DNA of 64,000 bases, taken from positions 1-64,000 of the forward strand of contig CAJEXQ010000006.1 of NCBI GenBank assembly GCA_903994635.1, given 5' to 3'. Position 1 is the first letter of the stretch. Every line of letters starts with the position of its first letter. A program made the translations under genes and the position numbers. Below are positions 18,391 through 27,463 of this stretch, in pieces. This DNA comes from an uncultured Chlorobiaceae bacterium (GTDB taxonomy: Bacteria; Bacteroidota; Chlorobiia; Chlorobiales; Chlorobiaceae). Under the pieces are notes generated by a model, which searched no databases, was not told the origin of the DNA, and worked only from the letters and a program-made list of their open reading frames with translations.

Positions 18391-19512
18391 CTACGGGACG
18401 AAGACCAAGCGGAAGCCAACAATGATGCTCCGGTTGACGGGGGAGTTGAGGGAGCGAAGAGCCGACCGACAGTACTCGGCAGTGTTGCTCCAGCTCCCGC
18501 CACGAAGTACACGGGACGAACCGGTTTCAGGCCCGAGAGGATCGACAAAAGAGCCTCTACTTCCATACCAGTCGCTGCACCACTCCCAAACATTGCCCGC
18601 CATATCGTAAAGCCCTTCTGGTGTGGCTCCATCGGGATAACTTCCGACAGGTGTGGTTGCGCCAACATTATTATTGTAGTTAAGTAGTGCCGGTTTCGCC
18701 TCTCCCCTCTCTTCCGGCCAGGGATACTGACGCACTCTCTCACCGCTTGTTCCCTGCTTACCTCCGGCGACCCACTCCCACTCCACCTCATTCAGAAGTC
18801 GATACTCTCTTACTCTCCCGTCAAACATCGAAAGCCACAAGCAGTAGGCTCGGGCGGCATACCAGGTGATACCAACAACAGGCTGTTACTCTCCGCCGAA
18901 TTTGCGATCTTCATCATACTTTGAACGAAGAAGAGCTGCAAGGTCGTTCTTGCCTTCCCTGAGATAGTCGCCAAATCCCGGCCCCCAAAAGTTCTCCTCT
19001 GCAATCCTCGTCAGCTCTGCTGTGAATTGACTCTTCACTGGAGCTGTTGACTGCAACGAAACAATGAAGGTGCGGTAGAGCTTGTTGGTCACGGGATATT
19101 TTGCGACAAAAAGGTTTTCTGTGTGCTCCACCTTTTCTGTCACCGAGTAGAGGTAACTCCCGCCCGGAATAAGGATATATTCAGCATACTCTTCATTCGG
19201 GTTGCGGTATGATTTGATTTTGCCACTCCTCAACTCTTCCGGTTCAGCAACAAGCGCGAGACCTCCCAGGGCAAGAATCACCTCTTCAGCCCGACTGGCC
19301 ACCTCTTTGTTCTTTGCAAGTTTTAACGTTCTGAACTGCTCCAACGGGTTGAGGGCTGCGGTTTTATTAATGGTTTTGAGGCAGTCGAGAATCACCCGCT
19401 GACGGCTTTCTGTGGTTGCTGGATCAAGCAATTTTGTGCAAAGCGCATCAACCTTCTGCCCTTTCGCCTCTTCAATGATGGTCTGAAGCAGCAACTGGTG
19501 CGGGGTCGTCAT
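18391..19512 (-). pseudogene. FGE-sulfatase/C-lectin fold protein with DGR-like variable end; in-frame stop
   Basis: One frame of 373 codons runs from MTTPHQLLLQTIIEEAKGQ (19512) to GFRLVFVP (18391), interrupted by one TAA between GGE and QPVVGITWY (about 18886). The N-terminal ~100 residues are helical. The rest is the formylglycine-generating-enzyme fold (YILIPGGSYLY, VAKYPVTNKLY, GLYDMAGNVWEWCSDWY, RVLRGGSW). This is the fold most used as a DGR-diversified ligand-binding domain, and the last ~37 codons carry the codon signature of one. It starts 9 bp after the NACHT gene, so the two form an operon: a sensor domain beside a signalling NTPase. The stop could be real decay, read-through or a sequencing error; a start at 18840 would leave the variable half. 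Confidence 0.75.
18400..18510 (-). other. DGR-like variable region (candidate VR)
   Basis: Within VLRGGSW...GFRLV, fifteen codons at classic variable positions are AGC, AAC, ACT, TAC, CTT, TCC, CTC, AAC, TCC, GTC, AAC, AGC, ATC, ATT and GTT. All end in C or T, as expected when AAC/AAT template codons are mutated at adenines. Almost all the fixed codons between them avoid adenine (CGG, TCG, GCT, CGC, CCC, GGC, TTC); Arg is never AGA/AGG, and Ser in CRSA is TCG. No template repeat or reverse transcriptase was found in the window, so this would be a remote target. Confidence 0.65.
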
Positions 19513-19521
19513 GGCTTCACT

Positions 19522-20865
19522 CTACGGAGAGTTGAAGAGCTTTTCCATGAAGGCATCAAACACCCCGGCATCAACCGAGGCAATAAAAAAGCGTAGCGGC
19601 TCTGTCCACCAGTCCTCTCCAAAATGGGTCACAAGCGTTTGGAGCTGCTCGTAGGGACGATCTTCCTTGAGCTGAACTCCGGCAAGGTATTCTCGGAATG
19701 ATTTGTGCCGAAAGAGGTACTCCTTGCCCCCCGACTCCACCAGCAGACCGGCACGTTTGACCAGAAAGTCGCAAAAGAGTGCGGCATCAGGTGGAGTGGC
19801 ACGGGTATTGAGCGTGTCGAGCCACGTCTGCATGGCGGTGAGCATCTCTGCCCTGGGGGCTTCATCTTTTTCGAGTGTTGCCTGCATCCAGAGAGAGACG
19901 GGAGCAAGAACCTGCCGGGCATGCGGCGCCGAGAGAAGCGGCTTGATATTGCGCCGTTTGTCGCGGAATTCGAGGAGGTAGTCGAGTGAGGCCTCGTAGA
20001 GCTTCAGGCGGTTTTCGAGAATGTAGTCCCTATCCTTCCAGAGAATGGCCATGATCTGCAACATCATGGGTATGGCGGCGAGCTGGCGCAACCCCTTGTT
20101 CTTTTCTTCATTCAAATGGGCAATCATGGTGGTGGTTCGCTCTTCAGCATCTGCCCTCTGCTTCCGTTCCCACTCAACGTCATCAGCCCCCTCTTCGCGA
20201 GGCTCACCCAAAAATGCGGCGGTGAACCAGCTCCTTAAAAACCGCTCCTGCTGCTGCGGAGTAAAGTCCTGCACATCGGCCCGTTCATGGTCAGCGTCAA
20301 GCTCTATCCCCTCCTCTTTCCGGTATCCCGTTGCACGCGAGGTGACCACAAAGCGCGCCTTGCTGAAGCCGCTCCATGCGCCGTCGATCCACCGGCAAAC
20401 CTCTTTTCGCTCCTCTGTGTTGCTGATTTCATCAAGCCCGTCAAGCAGCACCAGAGAGTCGCCACTCCGGAGCCAGTTATCAAACAATTCTGCGGCAATG
20501 ATTTGATGGTGTTTCAGAGCCCAGTGAGCAAGGTTTGCGGGCAGATGATCGTAGTTGTTGCTCTCTTTATTACTGACAAGCTCACGGAGTGGCAGATAGA
20601 CTCAACACCCGGCATTCCAAGCATACGAATGTAGCCCAGCTCCTCTTTCAGGGTGGAGTGGTAGCGATCCAAAACAGCTTCAGCAGAGGAAAACTCTTCA
20701 GCAATATCATCATCACCCCTGCCTTCCCCACAAAACCAGCGTGGTATCTGCAAATCAAGATGATCAGAGAGCTTTTGGCGAAAGTGATGAATATCATTAT
20801 AGTCGCACAACAAGGCACGCGATTGCAGATGATTTGAGCATGTATTGATTTTTTTGAAATCCTGT
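19522..20865 (-). pseudogene. NACHT-type STAND NTPase, broken
   Basis: The main frame (from a TTG at 20487) carries SLVLLDGLDEIS (Walker B), ARFVVTSRATGY (sensor), and the helical region down to SFREYLAG. Upstream in frame the sequence continues (LPANLAHWALKHHQIIA) to about 20560. An N-terminal part in a different frame (20514-20813 and a little beyond) ends LGYIRMLGMPGVESI. The stretch that should hold the P-loop (GxPGxGKST) lies between these two parts and is absent, so both a deletion and a frameshift disable nucleotide binding. NACHT proteins act as intracellular sensors of infection. Here the partner is the FGE/C-lectin protein directly downstream. Confidence 0.75.
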
Positions 20866-20915
20866 TTACCTTACGGCTAATCCGTCCGGCCACCACCAGA
20901 CACAACTTTAGAATT

Positions 20916-21419
20916 ATGGAAGCATACCGGGTAGGAGAGCTCTTTCCAATCGAACAATACTGTACCGGCAGGGAGCTCTATGTTGCTCTACCGACCGAGG
21001 GGTTGTTCAATGTGCTGATGTCACTGAAAAAGATTTCGAGAAAAGAGCGGAAACTCTTTAAAAATGGTAAAATAACCGCATATCTTTTTGAGAAAAAAGA
21101 TATTCCTTTTCTGATTCTTGATTTCGGAGAGGGATTCAGCTTTGATATCTCCATTGATATCTCAATGTTTGATGATGAAACCCGCCGGGCGTGGATCGAA
21201 TCGGAATCGAACGCCATCGCCATTTTTCTTGTGGAAGCGACAACCGGCATTCTGGAAAGCATTCGCCTTATTGGCATAGGGTTTGCCTCCCAGTTGCGCG
21301 AAATCTGCGCACGGCAACAGGGGCAAACCAGGTTTGAGGAGCATGTCGGGCTCATTCATGCAGCCTTCACCACCAGAGATATGATGCACGATGCTGTTGC
21401 TAAAACAGTTTTCAAGTAA
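20916..21419 (+). CDS. conserved-looking hypothetical protein (167 aa)
   Basis: The ATG at 20916 opens a complete frame (MEAYRVGELFPIEQYCTG), divergent from the NACHT gene. The protein is soluble, with alternating beta-strand-like segments (IPFLILDFGEGFSFDI, AIAIFLVEATTGI) and a helical C-terminus. I recognise no family and see no catalytic motif. Codon use matches the core genes rather than the AT-rich import at 8525. It may belong to the island boundary rather than to the defence genes. Confidence 0.6.
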   Translation: MEAYRVGELFPIEQYCTGRELYVALPTEGLFNVLMSLKKISRKERKLFKNGKITAYLFEKKDIPFLILDFGEGFSFDISIDISMFDDETRRAWIESESNAIAIFLVEATTGILESIRLIGIGFASQLREICARQQGQTRFEEHVGLIHAAFTTRDMMHDAVAKTVFK

Positions 21420-21575
21420 GTATTCGGGCTAAGCTCTCAGAACCCTCATCTAGCGGCAAAAGGCACAAACAGCGCACCCGGGCAGGTTTTCGCTTTTTAC
21501 CGGGTTTCCCCAAATGCAAATTATAGGCGAGGTGAAAGAATGATCGCATTAAGTTTACGACAAGCTTGAAAAGGT

Positions 21576-24500
21576 TCAAATCTCACTCACCGCAGGCCCC
21601 GATAAACGGCTGCGGCCTCCGGAAAGGGGATGAACTCTGATCTGTGTGGTGATACGATCCTTGAGTGCTGGAACATGAGAGATAATGCCGATGATCTTGC
21701 CATTCTGCTGAAGTGAGGCGAGGGTCTGCAGGGCGGTATCGAGGGCATCCTCATCAAGGGTTCCGAACCCTTCGTCAAGAAAGAGTGAGTCTACCCGAAC
21801 GTTCCTGCTCGACATCTGCGACAGCCCCAGGGCCAAGGCAAGGCTGACGATGAAGCTCTCTCCTCCCGAGAGGTTGAGGGTTGAACGCACCTCTCCCGCC
21901 TGATAGTTGTCGATAACATTGAGGCCAAGGGGATGCTCTCTGGAGCGAACAAGGAGATAACGATCGCTCATGTTGACCAGTTGGCGGTTGGCATGGCCAA
22001 TCATGATGTCGAAGGTGAGCCCCTGGGCAAAATTGCGATACTTCTTTCCGTCGGCTGATCCTATAAGGTCGAAGAGAGTTGTCCAGCGGGAGCACTCAAC
22101 TTGTTGAGCAGCAAGAGCGGTAGTTTTTTCACGCAACAGAGCGGCGGCTTTTTTGTGCTCGAAGAGTTGTAGCTTCAAGGCTTCAATTGCGGAGCGGAGG
22201 GTGGTGAAGGTGACGATGAGCTGTTCGATCTCCTTTTGCTGCTCTTCGGGAGATTGCTCGGTAAGTGCCAGCTTTTGCTCGTTCATTAACTTGCTTTTGC
22301 GTTCGATCTGCAGGGTTTCAAGTTCAAGACGGCGTGCAGCAAGCCTCTTGGCCCGTTCTTCAAGCTTTTCCAGTGCATCACGCTCCAGCCGGGCAGCAAG
22401 AAAGTGTTGGAGAGTCTCGAAGCCAGCAGCCGCCAGCTCCCTGATGAGTAGAGCGTGCTTCTCTGCTATCTCTAGAGCCCGCTTAGTTGATGACGTGGCA
22501 AGCATCCCGATACGGGCCGAAAGTTCACCGATCTGCTGCGACGATGCATCACGACTGCTTCGGTCAAGCTCCAGCGTTGCTTCAGCGGTTTTTACTTTTT
22601 CAGCAAGCGAGAGCTCCTCCTTATCCGGATTTTTTTCTCCAAAAAGTTGCTGCCGCTGCTCCAGAAGAGCTGTACATGCTGCTTTACTGGTAAAAAAGTA
22701 TTTCTCCTTTTCACCCAATTCCACTCTTTTCGTTATCCGCTGCTCCTGCTGAGCCTTGAGGTTGCCTTCCTGTACAGCGATCTGCTGAATTGCCAGGGTT
22801 TTGCCGTCGATGGCACGCTGCCACGCTTCAGAGCGAGAGTGCAGCGAAAACAGAATATCTCTGAAACAATTTTCTTGTTGGCCAGTGATTCCATAACAAG
22901 CAAGCTGCCGGTTGAGGCTCTCCTGCAGAGCAACGCTTCGGTCTTGGCTTTTTTTGAGTGACTCTTCTCCCCTTTTGACCTCCGTTGCGGCGCCATTCTG
23001 GCTGTAGAGCGCTGCATCCTCACGTCGTACCGTTTCGGCCAGTTGCTGAAGCAATCGCTGCTCATCTCTCTCTGCCAGCTTTTGCCCTGTTTCAAGTTGC
23101 TCGGCACCAGCAAGCGCCTCTGCACGCTCTCCGGCCTGACTGCGGGCAGCAGAGAGCATTTCAACGGCTCGCTCATGGTTCAGCTTTTCGGTAATACCAA
23201 GCTCTGTTGCAAGATTGCTCCCGGCGGATCGCTCACCGGCAAGGGCGTTCTGCTCAGCAATAATCTGCCGTTCATGGTGTTCCCGATCGCTTGCCGCTTT
23301 GGCTGCCTCAAGTCTGAGTGTATTGAGCTTGTAGGTGCTCTCCTGCAGCGACGCTTTGGCAAGGCCAAGGGCATCACCATCACCCTTCATTTCCGGGCTT
23401 TCCTCAGCCCAGGGGTGGTGAAGCGAGCCACAGAGAGGGCAGGGCAAGCCGTCGTGCAGCAGCTTGCGCTCCTCCTCCATGGAGAGAATTTTCGACAGCA
23501 GCTCTGCCTGCCGCTGAAGCGCCTCAACAATTTGTGCCTCTCTCTGCTGAAACAGGGTAACTCTCTCAATCTCCCGCGCGGTGCAGGAGTGAGCGGCACC
23601 GATATCCACCAGAGCCTGCTCTGACACCCGAAGACGCTCTTCGATTTTGGCGGCGGCAGAAACTCTTGCTGACAGAGCCTCCAGTACTCTTGTACGTTCC
23701 TGCAGCCGTTCAGCTTCCCTGCGAAGTTGCGGAATATCCATTCCGGCAAGCAGGGAGGCCAGTTCTCCCGAAAGCCTCTCCCGCCGGATACGGGATGCTT
23801 CAAGAGCCGTGCGGGATGTTTCTGTTTCAGACTGAACCTTTCGGAGCTGCGCTTCAGCATCTTCAAGCTCTTTTTGCCTCTGCAGCAGTATGGTTTTTGC
23901 ACCTTGCTCACCCTCTTGCGCTTCAAGGCGCTGCCCCACTGCGGCTTCGATACCACTTAGCGAAGCAAGGAGAGTATTGTCGATTTCATGTTGAGCAAGA
24001 TATACCGCCGACTCCTCAACCTTTTTCTGCTCCTGCTGCATGGCGCTTTCAATGCTGCCAATTTGCTTCTCCAATGCTGAAATCTCTTCTCGAAGGAGCT
24101 TTATTGCCAGCTCTTGCTCTCTGCCCTGTTCCTGCTTCACGGATATCTGCAAATCCAGCGCCCTCACGTCGCGAAGAACCAGAAAGAGCGTTTTCTCCTC
24201 CTCTTTCAGATAGTGCTGCTTCTGCACCGCTTCATGGAATGCCACTGCCCGCTCTTCAAAAGCTCTTTTGGCACTCTCCAGACTGCTATCCAAGCCGCTT
24301 TTTTCCTGCAGCTCACTCACTTGAAGCTCCTGAAGCTGAAACATGGTGGTGCAAGCGGGTTCAAAGGCTGTCGCACGGCGGGCCAGCTCCATCCGTTGCC
24401 GATCAGAAATGAAACGCTCTTCATAGATTATCAGCTCCCGGAAACTTTCTTCCATACCCACAAGCTCACCCTTCATGGCTGCAATCTGGTGAAGCCAGCG

Positions 24501-25238
24501 GAGTGCTGTTTCCGACTGGCTCTGCCTGCTGCTGATGTCGGCCTCATCCTTCAGCCTTGCTTGCAACTCTGCGGCTGCTGTGGCAAGCGCCTCATCATCA
24601 AGCAACCGGATACCGGAGCACTCATCCCTGAGCGTTTTAAGCTTCTGCTGCTCAAGGCGGTTGCGCTCATGCACTTTCATGGAGATGACGGAGTAAATCT
24701 CTGTTCCGGTGATCTGTTCAAGCACCGGTGCTCGCTCATCGGCAGGAGCCTGAAGAAAAGCGGCAAATCCACCCTGGGCCAAAAGCATGGAGCGGGTGAA
24801 TTGCTGAAAATCCATCCCCGTTCGCTTTACCACTGCGGCCAGAGTATCCTGCAATTTTGATTCAATAATGGCACCAGTTCGATCGTCGGCAATTTCATGC
24901 CTCTGTATCTGCAACTCTCCACCAGGTTGCCTGCGAGATCGATGCTGCGACCAGTGGCAACGGTATCTCCCGGTAAGGGTTTCAAACACCACTTCCGAAA
25001 AACACTCCCCATTCTGGCGCGACATAATTTCATTGCTGCTCTTTGTTATCCTGCCGAGACGCGGTGTCTGGCCGTAAAGTGCGAGCGAAACCGCATCAAG
25101 AATGGTGCTTTTGCCTGAACCAGTTGGTCCGGTAATGGCAAATATCCCCTCCATCGCATACTCCGGCGCGCTAAAATCGATGAGCCACTCTCCGGCAAGA
25201 GAGTTCAGGTTTTTAAATCGTAACGAGAGAATTTTCAT
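21576..25238 (-). CDS. sbcC: exonuclease subunit SbcC
   Basis: The 1220-aa SMC-like ATPase partners SbcD in the Mre11-Rad50-type nuclease that opens DNA hairpins and processes double-strand ends. Walker A GPTGSGKST is at 37-45. Two long coiled-coil arms flank a zinc hook with CPLC (in LPCPLCGSLHHPW). The C-terminal signature LNLSGGESFIVSLALALGLS and Walker B SLFLDEGFGTLDE complete the ATPase head. It starts 25 bp after the sbcD stop, so the two are co-transcribed. Length is somewhat above the E. coli protein's. Start MKILSLRFKNLNSL is standard. Confidence 0.95.
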   Translation of the reverse strand: MKILSLRFKNLNSLAGEWLIDFSAPEYAMEGIFAITGPTGSGKSTILDAVSLALYGQTPRLGRITKSSNEIMSRQNGECFSEVVFETLTGRYRCHWSQHRSRRQPGGELQIQRHEIADDRTGAIIESKLQDTLAAVVKRTGMDFQQFTRSMLLAQGGFAAFLQAPADERAPVLEQITGTEIYSVISMKVHERNRLEQQKLKTLRDECSGIRLLDDEALATAAAELQARLKDEADISSRQSQSETALRWLHQIAAMKGELVGMEESFRELIIYEERFISDRQRMELARRATAFEPACTTMFQLQELQVSELQEKSGLDSSLESAKRAFEERAVAFHEAVQKQHYLKEEEKTLFLVLRDVRALDLQISVKQEQGREQELAIKLLREEISALEKQIGSIESAMQQEQKKVEESAVYLAQHEIDNTLLASLSGIEAAVGQRLEAQEGEQGAKTILLQRQKELEDAEAQLRKVQSETETSRTALEASRIRRERLSGELASLLAGMDIPQLRREAERLQERTRVLEALSARVSAAAKIEERLRVSEQALVDIGAAHSCTAREIERVTLFQQREAQIVEALQRQAELLSKILSMEEERKLLHDGLPCPLCGSLHHPWAEESPEMKGDGDALGLAKASLQESTYKLNTLRLEAAKAASDREHHERQIIAEQNALAGERSAGSNLATELGITEKLNHERAVEMLSAARSQAGERAEALAGAEQLETGQKLAERDEQRLLQQLAETVRREDAALYSQNGAATEVKRGEESLKKSQDRSVALQESLNRQLACYGITGQQENCFRDILFSLHSRSEAWQRAIDGKTLAIQQIAVQEGNLKAQQEQRITKRVELGEKEKYFFTSKAACTALLEQRQQLFGEKNPDKEELSLAEKVKTAEATLELDRSSRDASSQQIGELSARIGMLATSSTKRALEIAEKHALLIRELAAAGFETLQHFLAARLERDALEKLEERAKRLAARRLELETLQIERKSKLMNEQKLALTEQSPEEQQKEIEQLIVTFTTLRSAIEALKLQLFEHKKAAALLREKTTALAAQQVECSRWTTLFDLIGSADGKKYRNFAQGLTFDIMIGHANRQLVNMSDRYLLVRSREHPLGLNVIDNYQAGEVRSTLNLSGGESFIVSLALALGLSQMSSRNVRVDSLFLDEGFGTLDEDALDTALQTLASLQQNGKIIGIISHVPALKDRITTQIRVHPLSGGRSRLSGPAVSEI

Positions 25239-25263
25239 GATGTGGCTTCAAAAAAAGTGGCAG

Positions 25264-26499
25264 TTAAGCGTCGAGCGCTTCATCGTCGTCGTGCAGCGAA
25301 AGCAGTATCTCCTGATAGGCCTGCACAAGCTCTGGCCGCTGATTGTCCGGAACCTTTCCTGCATTGAGGCAACGATCGAAAACATCGAGTTCTCCAAGTT
25401 CATCGAGTGATTCATGTTCTGAAAGCTGCTGCAACACAAGGGCTGCCATGCGGTTGTTTTTAATCCTGCGGATTTCGAGCATGGAGCCCCGCACGGCTTC
25501 ATCAACGAGCCCCCTCAGGTCGCCGGGCAAATCAGCGCCGGTGTACTCTATTTCAAGCCAGGCGCAGCTCCCTTCGGCCTTGAGCCTGAAAATACGGGAG
25601 GTAATGACTTCGATGTTCCCGCTGATCCGTTCGAGCTGCTGAAACGAGGGTACCGCCATTTCACTGATTCTCCGATCACCATCAGCAAACTCAACAAGCA
25701 GCACCTGTTTCTGCTGGCGTGCCTCACCGAATCCCATCGGAAGTGGAGAACCGCTGTAGCGCAGGTGATCCTCGCCTCCCACCCTCTGTGGAACGTGCAG
25801 GTGGCCGAGAGCAAGATAGTCGATCCCTGCCGGAAAAATGGAATGGCTCACGTGGGCAAGCGATCCAATATAGAGTTCACGAACCCCGTCGCCATCGACC
25901 GTTGTACCTCCCGCCGTAAAGAGATGGCCCATTGCGATCATCGGCAGGGAGCCACCCTCCTGCTGTCGCAGCATCTCCCCTGCCTTGCAGACCTCCCGGT
26001 AATGGAGTTCTATTCCTTCGAGCAGCTTGCGGCTCTTGTCTTCCATGCTCTCACCGGCCTCAACGGTTCTGATATTGCGGTCGCGCAGATGGGGCACGGC
26101 GCAGACTACAGCTTCCAGCTTCCCCTGGCTGTCGCGTAACGCCACCACCTCGTCCATCGGGTTATCACTCACCGAGCCCACCACATGCACATCGAGAACC
26201 CGCAAAAGCGCTTTTGGAGCATCGAGAAACGAGGCAGAATCATGGTTTCCTGAGGTAATCACCACATGTCGGCAGAGGGTGGAGCTAGCAACCTTGTAGA
26301 GAAAACCGTAATAAAGTTCCTGAGCACGGCTGCCCGGCACGGAGGTGTCGAACAGATCCCCTGCAACAAGCAGAGCGTCAACATTCTCCTTTTCAATCAC
26401 CTCGCCAAGCCACTCCAGAAAAGCAGAAAATTCGCTGTAACGGTTTCTGCCATAAAGGGTTTTGCCCAAATGCCAGTCGGAGGTATGGAGAAATTTCAT
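25264..26499 (-). CDS. sbcD: exonuclease subunit SbcD
   Basis: The 411-aa Mre11-like phosphoesterase starts at MKFLHTSDWHLGKTLYG (the upstream ATG at 26529 would add ten non-family residues). Metal-binding motifs are visible in order: TSDWHLG, VAGDLFD, SGNHDS, AMGHLFTAG and LALGHLHVPQ. It forms the SbcCD complex with the next gene. The C-terminal capping domain looks complete. Confidence 0.95.
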   Translation of the reverse strand: MKFLHTSDWHLGKTLYGRNRYSEFSAFLEWLGEVIEKENVDALLVAGDLFDTSVPGSRAQELYYGFLYKVASSTLCRHVVITSGNHDSASFLDAPKALLRVLDVHVVGSVSDNPMDEVVALRDSQGKLEAVVCAVPHLRDRNIRTVEAGESMEDKSRKLLEGIELHYREVCKAGEMLRQQEGGSLPMIAMGHLFTAGGTTVDGDGVRELYIGSLAHVSHSIFPAGIDYLALGHLHVPQRVGGEDHLRYSGSPLPMGFGEARQQKQVLLVEFADGDRRISEMAVPSFQQLERISGNIEVITSRIFRLKAEGSCAWLEIEYTGADLPGDLRGLVDEAVRGSMLEIRRIKNNRMAALVLQQLSEHESLDELGELDVFDRCLNAGKVPDNQRPELVQAYQEILLSLHDDDEALDA

Positions 26500-26734
26500 G
26501 GTTACGGCTGTTAAAGCTGATTCTGACAATAATGCAATTCTGGTTTTCGTTGATTGAATGAGTATTGCACCATAGGCTTATGATAACGATTTCCCGTTTT
26601 TTTTTCTAAATTCTGATGTGATGGTATGTGGATGATGTCCTTGCAGGAATTTGCCTGCCTTTTGTGTTATTAGCGTACCTGCGGGATTAACTCACGAATA
26701 TTGTTCTATTTCTATAACCAGTAATCAGTTGGCC

Positions 26735-27427
26735 ATGTTTTTTGATCCTTTGTATTTTGTTTTTGCCTTGCCCCCCATGCTTCTTGGGTTATGGGCACAG
26801 TTCAAGGTAAAGTCGGCTTTCAAGAAATATTCGCAGGTACGCACACAAAGCGGTATCAATGGAGCCGAAGCGGCGCGGCGTATTCTTGAACGTGGTGGTC
26901 TCGGCAATGTAACGATTGAAAGCGTCGAGGGAATGCTCTCTGACCATTACGATCCCCGTCAAAAGGCGTTGCGTTTAAGTGGCGATGTCTACAGCCTGCC
27001 AAGTATTGCTTCTGTTGGGGTTGCTGCTCACGAGGCTGGTCATGCCCTTCAGGACAAGAGTGGCTATGCGCCATTGCAGTTGCGCTCCATCATGGTGCCT
27101 GCGGTCTCAATCGGCAGCAATCTTGGCCCCATTATTTTTATGGCGGGTATCTTCCTCGCTGGAACTATCGGCACAACACTTGCCTGGGCGGGGATTATTC
27201 TTTTTGGCGCTACAGCACTCTTTGCTCTGGTGACTCTTCCTGTTGAGTTTGATGCAAGTCGCCGGGCGAAGGAGCTGCTGGTATCGCAGGGAATTGTGTC
27301 AAGCGCCGAAATGAAGGGAGTGAATGCGGTGCTCAATGCGGCAGCTCTCACCTACGTGGCGGCGGCAGCCCAGGCAATCATGCAGCTAGTTTATTTTCTA
27401 ACCATCATGAACCGTCGGGACTCATAA
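26735..27427 (+). CDS. YugP-type neutral zinc metallopeptidase, membrane-bound
   Basis: I use the ATG at 26735 (MFFDPLYFVFALPPMLLGL), which gives 230 aa with an N-terminal membrane helix; the earlier in-frame start at 26651 adds non-conserved sequence. The zinc motif HEAGHALQD (HExxH) is followed by two or three further membrane helices and a FDASRRAKELL segment typical of this peptidase family. Substrates are unknown. It stands alone between sbcD and a permease on this strand. Confidence 0.85.
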   Translation: MFFDPLYFVFALPPMLLGLWAQFKVKSAFKKYSQVRTQSGINGAEAARRILERGGLGNVTIESVEGMLSDHYDPRQKALRLSGDVYSLPSIASVGVAAHEAGHALQDKSGYAPLQLRSIMVPAVSIGSNLGPIIFMAGIFLAGTIGTTLAWAGIILFGATALFALVTLPVEFDASRRAKELLVSQGIVSSAEMKGVNAVLNAAALTYVAAAAQAIMQLVYFLTIMNRRDS

Positions 27428-27463
27428 GAGTTTTGTAATTATCAACTCAATCGCTTCATACCC

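Noticed and set aside
18108..18425. plus-strand frame opposite the FGE/C-lectin 3' region
   Set aside because: Antisense of a recognisable domain and of the coiled-coil scrap; no domain of its own.
21460..21520. possible terminator after sbcC
   Set aside because: The stem (ACCCGG/CCGGGT) has an 18-base loop and no following T-run on the relevant strand.
22153..24860. several long plus-strand frames within sbcC
   Set aside because: Shadow frames opposite a complete, well-supported SbcC gene.
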